The notes beneath the pieces are model-generated. The model ran no database searches, was not told the origin of the DNA, and saw nothing but the letters and a program-made list of their open reading frames with translations. Below are positions 22,760 to 34,504 of a stretch of DNA of 64,000 nucleotides, piece after piece; positions within the stretch are counted from its first letter, which is position 1; each line of letters starts with the position of its first letter. The position numbers were made by a program, and so were the translations under genes. The stretch comes from Vesta saturnalis (Eukaryota > Arthropoda > Insecta > Coleoptera > Lampyridae): positions 8,193,222 to 8,257,221 of the forward strand of contig JARFJB010000821.1 of the NCBI GenBank assembly GCA_036346205.1, read 5' to 3'.

Positions 22760-24814
22760 ATGTTTTTACAATGTTGTCTATTTTCGCATCGAACTTATTA
22801 AAAAGAGGTTGCATAACTATCCTAAAAAATGGTTACTATTAGTGTTACATTTATTTAAATTTCCATTTTGCAAGTTGGAAGGCCGTGTGTTGTTCCATAC
22901 CAGATAATTTATGTTCACAACCAAAGTATTTTTTGTACAACTTTTAAAATGTAAATCATTTATTTGCTTTAAAACTCGTACGTTTATTTGAATTCGCCAT
23001 ACATGTTCTCACTATTACCCCATCTAATCGAGACTCTATGTTTAAGCTTGTTTTAGTAACTTATTATTAATGAGTAACAATAACTATTACGCAACGTTAA
23101 AATAACGGAAATAAGCGTGATTTACAGGGCTATTTCTATCCTCTGCATTTTGTCTACGCCAGGTTTCATGGGTTTAATTTTCCTCGTCTTCATGCATTAT
23201 TTTTCTCGCTGAGGATTTTCCAGATCATTACACTGGCATGATCAATGTCTACTTGTTTTTATTTTCTTATTCTTAAAAAAAACTGAGAATGACAGTGATT
23301 CTCGTTTTCGTAAAAAGCCCCGAAGGCAAAACAAGCTTGAAGATGATTTCAAGCGCATGAAACTTCACACAAAAAAAATTCAAATAGCGTAATAAAGTCC
23401 AAAAGCATTTAATTAGAGAAGTTTTAATGAATCAATGCCTAATCTGAGTTTTTTTATGTGTGCATTACTTAGTTATAAAAAATAAGGCCAAGGCTGGTAA
23501 TTGGTCTTAAAAAGCAAAGGTTTTTTTTTGTAATCCGAGAACGATAGTGTGGTAATTATGAAAAATTTACTATAATTGATGTACAAATTAGAAATAAATG
23601 TGCACATGCTGAACTTTTTGTTTTTATCTCTTCTTTGATATTATCTGCTATTCTTTAAATGACCGTTAAAAAATAAAGTTCATTACCACATAATGGAAAA
23701 ACAAGAAAACAAGACGTTCACCTTTTCATCACATTTCCTTATTAGTATTACAATACTTGATAATTTTAATCCAGTTGAATAAAAGGAGAAACCTATTTTT
23801 GAATAAATTTTATTTAGCAAAGTTAATCCATCTCAATCATGTCATTAATATGATTTTAGTATCATAACAACTATTTTTGGCACAAACGTCATACAAAATG
23901 TTTGTAGTCGTGATAATTTATTTGTAAATCATAATATTTAAAAATTACTATACAATCTCATATCATATATAATTTTATTGAATTATGTCGTCCTTGATAT
24001 AAAAATTTGAATTTATACAATGGGTTTAAGATTATATCTATATAAACATTAGGTTAGGCATTTTTTGGAAAAAAATTATTTTTTTAATGTTTATTATTTG
24101 ACAAGTAAAATAATAGCAAATAAATTTAAACTACCATTATGTAATCAAAACCGTAATTTGATTTCTCACCTAAAATTTGCATGGTATTTTGTCGTGTCAA
24201 TAGCCTCAATTTGGTCCAAGGTTGGTATATTAACCTCGTCATTTTAAATGAAAATTATAGACATCTTGGTGACAATTCTTTTTTCATAGTTGTCACAAGC
24301 ATTACTAACCCAAAGTTGTTGGTCTATATTTCAAATAGTGTTTGATTCAAAATGTAGGATTTGGAGATGTGGAAACAATTACAATATTTTTTTTACTGTA
24401 TATATTGCATAAATTGTATCTTAATGCTTAACCTCTATTGAGGCAATCGCCTTTAGTCCAAAGTGGAAAAGGAAAAATCAGCACGTTTGAATATTTATTG
24501 TATGCTTAATTAGAAAGAGATGATTTACAAATATAATTTGTAGTAAAACATTTTTTTATCTCTGTATTTTGCATTAATAAATAAAAGAGTAATTTGCAAC
24601 TAGTATATTTATTAATCATACTAAGGAAGAAATATAAAATAGTCAATTGTATAAAAAACGGGGACGAGAACGGATTTGCTCAAATTGGTTTTATAAGAGT
24701 AACAAGCGTATAATGCTTTAGGTTTGTTCATGAATTAATGAAAAAATTCTTATGTCTATCCTCACGAAACAGTTTTAAGATGTGTTTGATTATAATTGTT
24801 TTTTTATAGATATA
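22760..24814. other. AT-rich spacer with a Crypton-flank repeat
   Basis: The first 75 bases (to about 22830) match the downstream flank of the Crypton remnant at 43035-43110 (TTTTTACAATGTTG, then CTATTTTC and ATAACTATCCTAAA). LINE 2 therefore landed in a copy of that repeat. The remaining 2 kb is AT-rich with nothing I can assign. Confidence 0.5.
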
Positions 24815-25121
24815 CCGGGTTTGGTAAATGCTTTACCCCCACGTCATCAATTTTAAATTTCGCTTTAAATATGTTTGCTCTAGGTTGAAAGTTGTTAGCA
24901 GGTCAAAAGAAAAAAAATTACTAAATCGTAATATTTAGTTTTATAACCTCATATGTGCGTTACTTCTGTTTGCCGTCTTTCCGAATTTCCTCTACATTTA
25001 ATCAACATTTAAAAAAGTTCTTTTCAGAGCTCTTAACGTTACGAAGCTATTGTTATGTAAGTTAGCATTTTTTTGTTGAATTGTCAATTATCTTAATTTG
25101 AATTTATATAGTGATACTGTA

Positions 25122-27378
25122 CACCCTGTCCCATTTTCGTATATTTTACGGGGTATCTCGCTTATTTTTTAGCTTAGAACCTTGCGGTTTTCGCGACGCC
25201 GTGCTGCTTTTTAATGAAACCAAAGATGCGCTAATCAAATTTGCCATAGCCATCTTAGTTGTGCTACAGGGTGATTTTGGAAAAATTCCATTTTCAGTCA
25301 TTCCTGTAACTCTGCTATTTTCAGACATATTAAAAAAGTAAAAACTGATATTTGTAGATTTTTTTACGTAGAATCCAGTGGCGTACTCAGATTTTCTTTA
25401 GAGGTCACAGCTTTTGAGATATTGACATAACCTATTTTTTTTTTATGGGACACACTATATATTTTTTTTAAATCTTTTTCTCCTTGCCAAGAGCTTTTCA
25501 AAAATATAGCATAGTCTATATTTATTTTTATAAATAACGTGACAAAATAATTTTTTTCTATAATTTACATTGATAAAAAACAAAATAATTAATTAATCAC
25601 AAATATTGTTCAAATTGCAGACCATTATGTCTCCTACAAGTTTCACAAAGTTTATAAATTCTTTTAATAGCATTTTCCAAAATAAATGATTGTCTTCGTA
25701 ATTCTGCAAAAGCATTTTCCGTTGCAATTTTTAATTGTTGCTTGTTGGCATATTGCCTTGAATGAATTTTATTCTTTCAATACCCCCACAAAAAAAATCC
25801 AAAACCGAGAGATCCGGTGATCGTGGTGGCCATCGAACAGGTCCATTTGTTCCAATCCATCTCCTGGGAAAACGTTCATTTAGCCCGTTTTGTATTATTC
25901 TAGCATTGTGGGCTGGAGCCCCATTCTGCTGGAAGAATACATCGTTCAATTGAGCCAGTGGAATATCTTCTAAAATGTTAATAGTATTTTCTTGAAGAAT
26001 TTGTAAGTACCCATTAGGGTTTAGGTTTTCTTCATAAATCTTGTAAACTATTTTTCGGTTAAAAATAAAGCAGGAGACATTAAGTCCGAACCTGCCTTGA
26101 CGCTCTCTAGGAAAAATCACGTGGGTGTTTTCTTCACTCCAAAACCGCGAGTTGTGTCTATTAAAAATTCCCGAACTTGTGAAATGTGCCTCGTCTGACA
26201 AATTATTTTTTTTCAAAATTATTGTCCTGAGTTTTCATATTTATAAACCAATTTCAGAGCTCCAATCTACGTTCAGCATCACTCGGGTGCAGATGATGAA
26301 CAAGTTTATGCTTGTAGGGTTTGAATTTATTTTTTTTTTAATCCTTTGCACTTTTGTTTTAGACACGCATCTATTTTCCTGCACGAGGTTTCAGGAGTGG
26401 CTTGAACAACTGCTAAAATGTTGATCACTGATTCCTCGTTCTCTTTGTTGTAAACTCGGGGTCGAGGTTTGTCAAAACATCCATGTTGGCAAAGATTAAA
26501 TTTTAATTTTTGAAATATTCTTCTGTCGGGTTGTCTTCTTTCGGGATATCTATATGACAAAATAGGTATATAAAATAAATATAAGTTCTAAGGTAAAGAT
26601 TAACTTACCTGTTTAGATAGAGTTCTAAGGTCTGCGTTTTCATTAGATAATATGAAGCAGGTATTCATATCATACTTCTCAAAGTTTTCAAATTTTTGGT
26701 TTCGTGCCATATTAAAAAATAATTAAACAACAACAACAAGAACAAGAACGATAACAGTAAACAAAACCAACGAATAACTATAAATATCAGCACTAAATTT
26801 GGGAAAATGTATCCAAGAATAATTTGAGAGAAGCAGAAACTTCAAAAATCAAATACCTAAGTAATGGCAGAACGTTAATTATTTTGTTTTTTGCGTTACC
26901 ATGGTTGCCCACGGCTATCCACTATTATCAATGTAAATTATAGAAAAAATCATTTAGTCACGTTATTTATAAAAATAAATATACACTATGCTACATTTTT
27001 GAAAAGCTCTTGGCATGGGGAAAAATATTTAAAAAAAATATAGGGTGTCCCATAAAAAAAAGTAGGTTATGTCAATATCTCAGAAACTGTGACCTCTAAA
27101 TAAAATCTGAGTACGCCACTGGATTCTACGTAAAAAAATCTACAAATATCAGTTTTACTTTTTCAATATGTCTGACAATAACAGAGTTACAGGGGATGAC
27201 TGAAAACGCAATTTTTCCAAGATCACCCTGTAGCACACAAACTAAGTTGGCTATGGCAAATTCCATTAGTGCATCTTCGGTTTCATTAAAAAATAGCACA
27301 GCGTCGCGAAAACCGCAAGGTTCTAACCTAAAAAATAAGCGAGATATCTCGTAAAACATACGAGAATGGGACAACCTG
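25122..27378 (-). mobile_element. Transposon B, long inverted repeats, TA duplication
   Basis: Ends CACCCTGTCCCATTTTCGTA and, reversed, CAGGTTGTCCCATTCTCGTA with flanking TA at 25120-25121 and 27379-27380. Inverted repeats run about 450 bp (25122-25572 and 26930-27378), with long identical blocks such as AACCTTGCGGTTTTCGCGACG. One minus-strand transposase gene lies between. It was inserted into transposon A. Confidence 0.85.
25731..26710 (-). pseudogene. Transposon B transposase (DUF4817 type), intron, broken
   Basis: Exon 1 begins MARNQKFENFEKYDMN at 26710 and ends at 26609. A likely 59-bp intron (GTAAGT...TATAG, 26608-26550) follows. Exon 2 opens YPERRQPDRRIFQKLKF, a classic DUF4817 signature. 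A frameshifted linker leads to LSDEAHFTSSGIFNRHNS (first catalytic aspartate) and NDVFFQQNGAPAH, then WPPRSPDLSVLDFF. The second catalytic position is asparagine (QQNG instead of QQDG), so catalysis should be lost. The spacing from this residue to the last aspartate is 41. The junction frame across the intron does not close cleanly, another sign of decay. Confidence 0.7.
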
Positions 27379-27479
27379 TACAGCAACGGTGTTCTCATCA
27401 GAACAAGAAACCCTGTTGGAACCTGGAGCTATTCGTTACAGTCCTGCATTGAGCAGTGTTCAGAGGTTTTTCCCGATGT

Positions 27480-27880
27480 AAATGTCGAATATGATGTATT
27501 TAAAAACATAAGTCACGTCTTATTACACGGTATGAAAACATGCGCTGTATTTGTAAAGGCAAGTCAATGGACATGCCGACTATTTTAACCGAAGAAGTAG
27601 TTAATGACATTCAACAAAGAATGCAACAAAGTCCTAAGAAATCTATTCCACAACTATCCGTTCAAACAGGTACGATTAAATATACTGCCCTTATGTAACC
27701 AGAAATATGAACATAATTACTTTACAGATTTGTCCACTGGTACTTGCCACAAAGCTTTAAAAAAGACGTTACATATGCATCCGTACCAAACTTCTTCTGT
27801 ACAAAAATAACATGCACCCGACTATAATCTTCGAGTGCATATTGTCAATGGCTCAACGAACGTTTAAACAACAATAATTT
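27480..27880 (+). pseudogene. Transposon A transposase N-part, plus-strand arm
   Basis: Reads PTILTEEVVNDIQQRM and SPKKSIPQLSVQT, a likely short intron (GTACGATTAAAT...TTACAG, 27668-27727), then LSTGTCHKALKKTLHMHPYQ. It stops soon after. The same protein is encoded, better extended, in the opposite direction at 28640-28050, so this is the mirrored copy created by the element's palindromic structure. Confidence 0.6.
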
Positions 27881-28075
27881 ATTGTTATTTTACAAAAGAT
27901 GCGCAAAATGACAACCATTGTATTTAGAAAATCAAGAATAGAATGAATTATTTATTGTTATTTTACAAAAGGTGCTCAAAATGACCACCATTATATTTAG
28001 AAAGTCCGGAATAGAATTTATTATTTATTGTTATTTTACAAACGGTGCTCAAAAAGACCACCATTGTGCAGTCGC
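27879..28075. repeat. Three tandem copies of a ~72-bp unit
   Basis: Three direct copies start near 27879, 27950 and 28022. Each contains TTTATTGTTATTTTACAAA, a GGTGCTCAAAATGACC-like part and CCATT. They lie at the centre of the transposon A palindrome and overlap the catalytic region of the minus-strand transposase (TTCCAGCAAGATGGAGC in reverse near 28080). Confidence 0.8.
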
Positions 28076-28640
28076 TCCATCTTGCTGGAAAAAACCTAGT
28101 TGTTGCTCATCGTCATGTAAATTTTCTTCAATATCGTTCTCCATTTAGGGCTTCATAAAAGAAAATAGACGCAATGATTCTCCTTCTTGACATAGCCATC
28201 CAAATACCAACTTTTTGGGGATGTAGAGGTGTTTAATGTAAATGTGTGGATTTTCTGCTGCCCAACTTCTGTAATTTTGGCTGTTCACATAACCCGACAA
28301 ATGTATACATACTTCGTCTGAATAAAATGTTAAGTCTAACAAATGTTTGTTGTTTAAACGTTCGTTGAAACATTGACAATATTGCACTCGAAGATTAGAA
28401 TCGGGTGCATGTAATTGTTGTGCAGAAGAAATATTGTAAGGATACATATGTAACGTTTTTTTTTAAAGCTTTGTGGAAAGTAACAATGGACAACCCTATA
28501 AAAAAATTATGTTCATATTTTTGGTTACGTAAACGCAGTACTTATCGTACCTATTTGAGCGAATAATTGTGGAATAGATTTTTTAGGACTTTGTTGCATT
28601 CTTTGTTAAATGTCATTAACATCGAGACAAGCAGCACTGC
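28050..28640 (-). pseudogene. Transposon A transposase, minus-strand arm
   Basis: After a region mirroring 27600-27730, the translation runs FHKALKKNVTYVS / MYPYNISSAQQLHAPDSN, then LTFYSDEVCIHLSGYVN (first catalytic aspartate), YRSWAAENPHIYIKHLY. After a stop it reaches FFQQDGATAQ at the central tandem repeats, where it ends. The third catalytic block is missing. An intron-like gap (GTACGATAAG...TATAG) sits at the same place as in the mirrored copy. Confidence 0.65.
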
Positions 28641-29025
28641 AACGAACAGTTCCAAGTTCCATCAGGGTTTCGGGTGCCACTGCGGAAATGTGCCATTAAA
28701 ATAAAGGCATCTTGTTCTGGTGAGAACACCGTTTTTCTACAGTATCACTACACAAATTTAAATTAAGATAAATGACAATTCACCTTACATCACAATAGTT
28801 TCGTAACATTAAGAGCTCTGAAAAGAACTTTTTTAAATGTTGATTAAATGTAGAGGAAATTCGAAAAGACAGCAAACAGAAGTAACGCAAGTATGAGGTT
28901 ATAGAAATAAATATTACGATTTAGTATTTTTTTTTTCGACCTGCTAACAACTACCAACCTAGAGCAAACATATTTAAAGCGGGAAAAATTGATCACGTGG
29001 GGGCCAAGCATTGCCGAAACCCCTG

Positions 29026-29226
29026 TATTTTCTCCTCCTGAACATGATTTTTGATAATATGTGTACCGAGAAGAAAACAATATAAAACTAGAAATTTCTG
29101 GTTTTCCAGGATTGGATTAAATAATTTATTCAGATAATTTCCAGTACCCATTTTATTTTTCATCGAAAGCAATAAATGATAAACTTTTTTTTCAATCATT
29201 AAATACACTTGGCGAGAGGGACATTA
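29026..29226. other. Short spacer between transposons A and C
   Basis: About 200 bases of AT-rich sequence with no feature recognised. Confidence 0.5.
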
Positions 29227-29769
29227 TACTCTGTGTCCAAGGCAATGAAGCCCATTACGGCGATTATAAAAACGAAAAGATATACAGATTTGGTTAACTG
29301 AGAGAAAAGGTGCATAATCGAGGGTCTAGAAAAATGGCGTTTAGAGATCCCTGAAAAAATTTTTAGTTCTTAGGTAATTTTGAAAAATTTAATTTTGAAT
29401 TTTTTCTGGGGTCAAAATATTTGATCTAAACCAAAACTGATGACATTTTTCTATAGCAACTTTTAATGCCCTTTAAGGTGGGATTATTAGCCTTTAATCC
29501 AATCTTTCGTCTTTGCGAAACCACTAACTTCATTTTTTTTAATCCTGGTATTCGGATATCAGTTTTATAAAAACATTTTTATTACGAATTCAATGGTGTA
29601 TAACATTATGGTTTAATTCCGTTTTAGTCTTTTTTTTTCGACCTGTACATAATTTTTTATTTTTTAAGAACTAAGAATTACCTATATCTCACAACAGTTT
29701 ACATCATTTAAGTACAAATTTAATAGCAATCCAATGACTAAACTGATCTAGTAATTTATAACCAAAGGT

Positions 29770-30000
29770 TATATAAATTGCGGTGGTAAAGAACGTTCCT
29801 GCAATCGTTGTTCGGAAATACTAGTCCACACATTACATCCAAATCGACTTTCTGTTTAAATGTGGATTGTTTTCAGACCAATAATGGACATTTCGCCTAT
29901 TGAAAATCCTATTATTCGTAACCATGCTCTCATCAGACGATATTATTTGTTATGGAGAATTTATAATTCTCCTAGCGTTTTCTTGTGTACCACACCTTAA
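29770..30000 (-). pseudogene. Transposase catalytic fragment, minus copy
   Basis: Minus-strand translation shows SSDESMVTNN, a frame change, FNRRNVHYWSENNPHLNRKS, then NVWTSI and SEQRLQERSLP. This is the first catalytic region and following motif of DUF4817-group transposases. The same protein region appears on the plus strand at 33505-33777. Both pieces are too short and broken to be active. Confidence 0.6.
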
Positions 30001-33000
30001 GAATAAGACTAGTTAACAGTTTAGACATTTAATCATAATTTAATGGCAGAATTATGTCAGATTCATATATAAGTAACAAATCCTACTTCTTTTAAAATTA
30101 TTTTCAGTTTTTAGCTAGATAAAAGTATGCTTTGGAAAACAAATGAATGTGATGAAGGCGTATTATACCAGGATTGACAGTCGCGTTGGTTATTTGAAAC
30201 ATTAGTTTACTGTGTAATAATTGGTCATTCTTTCTATTAATTATGTTTTCTAATGAAGAAAAGTTCCACACGGTGGCATGTTTCATTTCATCCAACCAAA
30301 ATTGTTCTTTTGTATTTAGAGAAGTATCCGAAAGAGGCAGCCAAATAAAAGGAGTTTTAGCAAATTGTCACAGGCTAAATACTCACTAGAGCATCCAGCC
30401 CGTAAAGGCAATTTGTACCATGGCATAGCTCAGTGGTGTGGGCGGGGTTCTTACTAAAAGGTGCAAAAAGGACATTCGTCACAACTCCAAAAATGTCAAA
30501 ATCAGACAAAATTGTCAAAAAGGCGCCACCTGTTAAAAACATGTATAACGGGAAAACGCCATGAACAGATCTTCGATTGGCCTAACAGGAAACCAGACGT
30601 TTACTCAAAAATAAATTACTCTACTACTAAAAATTCTATTTCAAAAATCTTTACGCAAAGTTTACCTAAACTTCAATTAAACCATAAGCTTCAAATATAA
30701 AAGCCGCAAAATGCGAAATAAAATCCATTAAATATTTCGATAAACCTACATCAAAAATTATTAGTTCAACTAACCCAAAATAACTGATCAATACGGAAAT
30801 TTAATTATTCAATTCAAGACAAAAAATACATCACCACAAAACTAAACAAATGCGATCAAAAATCTATGAATTCCTGAAATTTATCAAACGTCGATATTCG
30901 GAATGTAATACCTAAATTCCAAAATAAGTTACCTAGCTGCCATAACAAATAATTAAATTCGCTTACCTGTTTAGCAGATCAGGCACCAAGATGCCTACAA
31001 TTTCGATACCTATAAAAACGACTAATCGCAATACCCTCGTATGCAAAATCACTCAGTTGTTCGGTCAACGACCGGCTCAAATCGTAATTTACGTTACGTT
31101 ATTTCTAAAATCTCTTTTAAAACGACTTGTTACTTAACAAAAAGACTTGTATTACTTCAATAACATTGATCACAATCTAAATGAACGATACATGGAGTGT
31201 GTCACTGCAAAATTATTTTAACTCGATACTTCTAATAAAATGGATTAAGTACTACCAATTTCCAGAAATATTTGACCTTTCAATTTACTACTTTACATCG
31301 GCAAATCGTAGGCATAGAGGGTGAAGTTACAGTAGTTTCCAATCTCCTAATAAAACAGTTATAAACATTAACAATGGTCACATATTACGGCATTTACATA
31401 TTAAGTTTTAGTACAATTACACAAAAAAACACATGAAAATTTGTAATTCCAAAACAAGAAATCTAAAAAAACAATGATCAAAGTCAATCAGCCATTGCAA
31501 GGACGTTTAAGGTCAGTTCCCATAAACAAATACCTTTCATCATTAAATACAACGGAAATAATACAAAATATCGGTAATATAAACTTTTAATACGCAAAAT
31601 TTACACAAATAAAAAATCAGGATGTAAATAATAAATTGTGAGGATGCATACGATTGTTTTTAAAATGGACCGAAGGGCCTTTATACAATAATTACACAAA
31701 AGCAAGCGAATGCACCCTCCACATAGACACAAAAAAAAACGCACTTTACTATTGTCACAAAAAATAAATGTTTACCTTACGTAGCACCAACAATGAAATA
31801 TTCTTGTCCCTCTAGACTACGATAATCTGTCGGACAACGGGTCCACCAGTTATTGAATTGAATAACTTACTTTCGACGGTATGCTCTGCATATACAAATT
31901 TCATACACGACAAAATTGTATTCATATTTACTCGAACTTAATTTACGACAATTACTTCAACCAAAACCACACAAATGACTAATTTTTCATCTGATTTATC
32001 GTTAATGCGCAACTATTTAACCATACTTGTAGGTATTGCCTTATTGACAAAGCGTTCCTAACGTTATTAACACTGATTAAGGTTTTATTTACAGCAGTTT
32101 GTATTATTTGTTCGAAGTTGGTAATATACACAAAAGTTACCTTTTAATCCAGGAACTTGTTACTTTAATCCACAAAACCAACTTGCGAAACAGCGGGTCT
32201 ACAGAACATGGCTAAGCACTTAAAAAAACACGAAAACCACGTATTTCTGTCCAAACATGTCATCATGACAAACGATGCACTACACAAAAAAACTTAAGGA
32301 TGTGGTGAACCAATATATTATTCGAATCAGCGAGAGTGGAGCATCCTCCAACGGTAGTTTGATACACCCCCCAGCATACGTAATTCCTTCCCATCCCCAC
32401 TTAACTAGCTCTTTTGTGGATATTGCGTTGACCGTAAACAAATAAATAGTAGTAATAATATAATACTGATTTTCAGTCTTGTTTGTGACTTATTATTTAT
32501 TTTATTATTATTAATTATTGAAAACATGGTAAACGTCGGGTGTAAATAGTGTAAAAAGTGTAAATATTTTATTTGTTTATAAATGTACAATTAATTCTCT
32601 GTTTATTTTTTCTTAAATTAACTTTGCCTGAAATAATCCTTTTGTAATTTTGAAATTTATTGTTTATTATTATTAATTATTGAAAACATTTAAACAAAGG
32701 CGAAGGTATAAACATCATCAAACTTCCAACAAATTTTTAGCGAATCTGTGAGAGCGGCGAAATTTGCATGAGACCGGACTTGAGGTTTAACCGATCCCAG
32801 CATAACGACAACTGGCAACGGTGTGCTCCATAACACTCCACACTGCATTCTCAGTGTGACTTTCACTATAGTAACGCCCGCATCACCTGCGAGTAAAACG
32901 TAATACTACAAATAAGAATTCCACACTCTCCAAACCAAAAAAGGTGTGATCAAATAAAAGCTTGTAAAAATTTGAACTCGTAATCCTATGTGAAAATGTG

Positions 33001-33010
33001 AACTTTCACC
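30001..33010. other. Unassigned 3-kb interior of transposon C
   Basis: No coding region is supported. A box A-like string GGCATAGCTCAGTGG at 30423 hints at a tRNA-derived sequence, but no good box B follows. Two partial direct repeats containing TATTATTATTAATTATTGAAAACA lie at 32497 and 32663. The segment 31820-31860 contains GTCGGACAACGGGTCCACCAG, which is not resolved. Confidence 0.4.
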
Positions 33011-33026
33011 ATTATCAACACATAAT

Positions 33027-33250
33027 AAAATACCTATCTTTTTTGGGTGTTTTTAATGGTGTATTTTAAGTTATACAATCTAAACGTTTCGATAACACTT
33101 CGTCAGTAGTAATATCTGTTAAAAATTCTTAAAGATGTTGTAAACAACTTTTAACAGATATTACAACTGACGAAGATAACTGTACGTGTTATCGAAACGT
33201 TTAGATTGTATAATTTAAAATACTCCATTAAAAACACCCAAAAAAGATAA
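33027..33250. mobile_element. Palindromic pair of PLE terminal repeats
   Basis: Left arm 33027-33123 and right arm 33150-33250 are reverse complements: ACCTATCTTTTTTGGGTGTT, GTATTTTAAGTTATACAATC, AAACGTTTCGATAACAC, TTCGTCAG, TAATATCTGTTAAAA. The left arm lacks about 11 bases of the hammerhead-like hairpin that the right arm keeps. The sequence matches the start of PLE repeats at 2044 and 40437. It looks like two PLE ends joined in inverted orientation. Confidence 0.7.
33167..33198 (+). ncRNA. Hammerhead-ribozyme-like core, intact arm
   Basis: CTGACGA, one A, GATAAC, loop TGTACGT, GTTATC, GAAAC: both conserved boxes and a perfect 6-bp stem II. This is the cleanest of the PLE-associated copies. 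Stem III could be at most two base pairs (GAAAC with a downstream GTA), and stem I is poor. Confidence 0.45.
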
Positions 33251-33504
33251 GTGTTTTATTATCTTTTAATTCTAAATTAAAAAAAAAAATAATAATAAAA
33301 CCAAACAAACCATCTAACGTATGATTCTTAAAATTTACACACAGGGTGACAAAATTAGTGTCAAATATCAAAGCGTATGGTTCCTTCAAAAAACCTGGAG
33401 CTTCTCGGCAACCGACCAGCACTGAGGAAAGAGTACACACTATTTTGTTAGCTGTCACTGAAAATCAAATGAACAAAACGTTGATATTTCATTAAAAAAA
33501 TGTC

Positions 33505-33777
33505 ATCCACACAAGTACAGAATTTGCCAAGGACTTAGACCGGATGATTTAAAAAGACGTCGCTTACTTTGTGAATGATAGAAGAATATGAATTTTACAC
33601 CTCAAATATTATGGGCTGATGACAGCATGGTTACAAATAATGGTATTATGAATAAAAGGAATGTCCATTATTTGGTTTTCACGTGTGAGCAGGAATTTTC
33701 GGCACAACGATTGTAGGACCGTTTATTTACCATTATAGCTTAACAGCAGAGCGTTATCTTTACTTAGTGGAACAGAT
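33505..33777 (+). pseudogene. Transposase catalytic fragment, plus copy
   Basis: Reads HPHKYRICQGLRPDDLKRRR, a stop, then QILWADDSMVTNNGIMNKRN and VHYLVF. After a frame change it resembles FGTTIVGPFIYHYSLTAERY. This is the DUF4817-group catalytic start, the counterpart of 29770-30000. It ends abruptly against the Tc1 fragment at 33778. Confidence 0.6.
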
Positions 33778-34290
33778 ACGGGGTGTTTAATTGTTTTATA
33801 ACACAGTCATTATTATACTTTTCACCTGGCCTACGCCGAAGAAACTGTGATTTATCAGTTAATAGGTGGAAAGTTGACTTATCGCAGAAGCATGTCTGTA
33901 AGAGGGAAAAAGCAAATAAAAGAAAAAATTAAAAGATTTAAATCAACATCAATGGTTAAATGTTTATGTTTATGTCCTGCGACATTTGAAACCACCTCAC
34001 TGTAGAAATTGATACAGTGTACCCAGCTTCTTCCAATTGTTGATTTTAAGGCTACTTTCGACATTTTAGCACAATATTTCGTTTTCCTGTATCTGTTATC
34101 AACCTTTTCGATTACTATTGGTAGACAGATTTTCATTTAATTTCTGATTTATTCGGCACAGTGAGGCCTGTGATACCTCGAACCTTGATACCATGTCCCT
34201 TTGGCTGTATTTTATGTAAGCTGCAATAGCAACCCTTTTCTCTTTTGGTAAGTCTTTTCACTTTTCCATTTAAAAAATAACATCCACAGT
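33778..34290 (-). pseudogene. Tc1-like transposase fragment
   Basis: The minus strand starts with a helix-turn-helix region (LPKEKRVAIAAYIKYSQRDM, VSRFEVSQASLCRINQKLNE, NSNRKG), typical of Tc1 transposases. After frame breaks it shows KSTFHLLTDKSQFLRRRPGE and CVIKQLNTP, corresponding to the first catalytic region (SDESxF...RRPGE...VKHP). The first catalytic aspartate motif is changed (CDKSTF). The fragment is cut at 33778, before the rest of the catalytic core. Confidence 0.65.
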
Positions 34291-34500
34291 TAAAAAGTGA
34301 CATTATAAACTAATATTTTAAATTGTAGCTTAGAGAACTGCTTAAACATATACATAAATACTTACTGAAGCTTCCCTTGTTGCTACCAGTAACTTACCTT
34401 AACCAAATAACGTCTTCAACAACAAATAATTCTGTCAAATTATAAACATTTATTTAGAAATCTATGTTATCGACCGGTTCTGCACTTATATAAAAGGTAC
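34291..34500. other. Spacer inside transposon C
   Basis: AT-rich; no gene seen. Confidence 0.4.
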
Positions 34501-34504
34501 CATT

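Larger units (their letters stand above)
24815..29025 (-). mobile_element. Transposon A, palindromic, hosting transposon B
   Basis: Inverted ends (CCGGGTTTGGTAAATGCTTT... and, reversed, CAGGGGTTTCGGCAATGCTTGG...) flank TA at both sides. They match inward through GCTCTAGGTTG, CTGCTAACAAC and the GTGATACTGTA block. Transposon B sits exactly at a TA within the left arm, so the arm resumes at 27381. Without B, element A would be about 1.95 kb. The homology between arms extends into coding sequence, so the element is a near-complete palindrome around a short tandem-repeat centre (27879-28075). Confidence 0.75.

Noticed and set aside
27879..28075. Short spaced repeats considered as a CRISPR-like array
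   Set aside because: Only three imperfect tandem units with no spacers, inside a eukaryotic transposon.
30423..30480. Possible tRNA or SINE head (GGCATAGCTCAGTGG)
   Set aside because: Box A-like only; no box B or cloverleaf follows.
33778..33800. ACGGGGTGTTTAATTG taken at first as a transposon end
   Set aside because: On the minus strand it encodes the KQLNTP part of the Tc1-like transposase, so it is coding sequence and not a terminal repeat.
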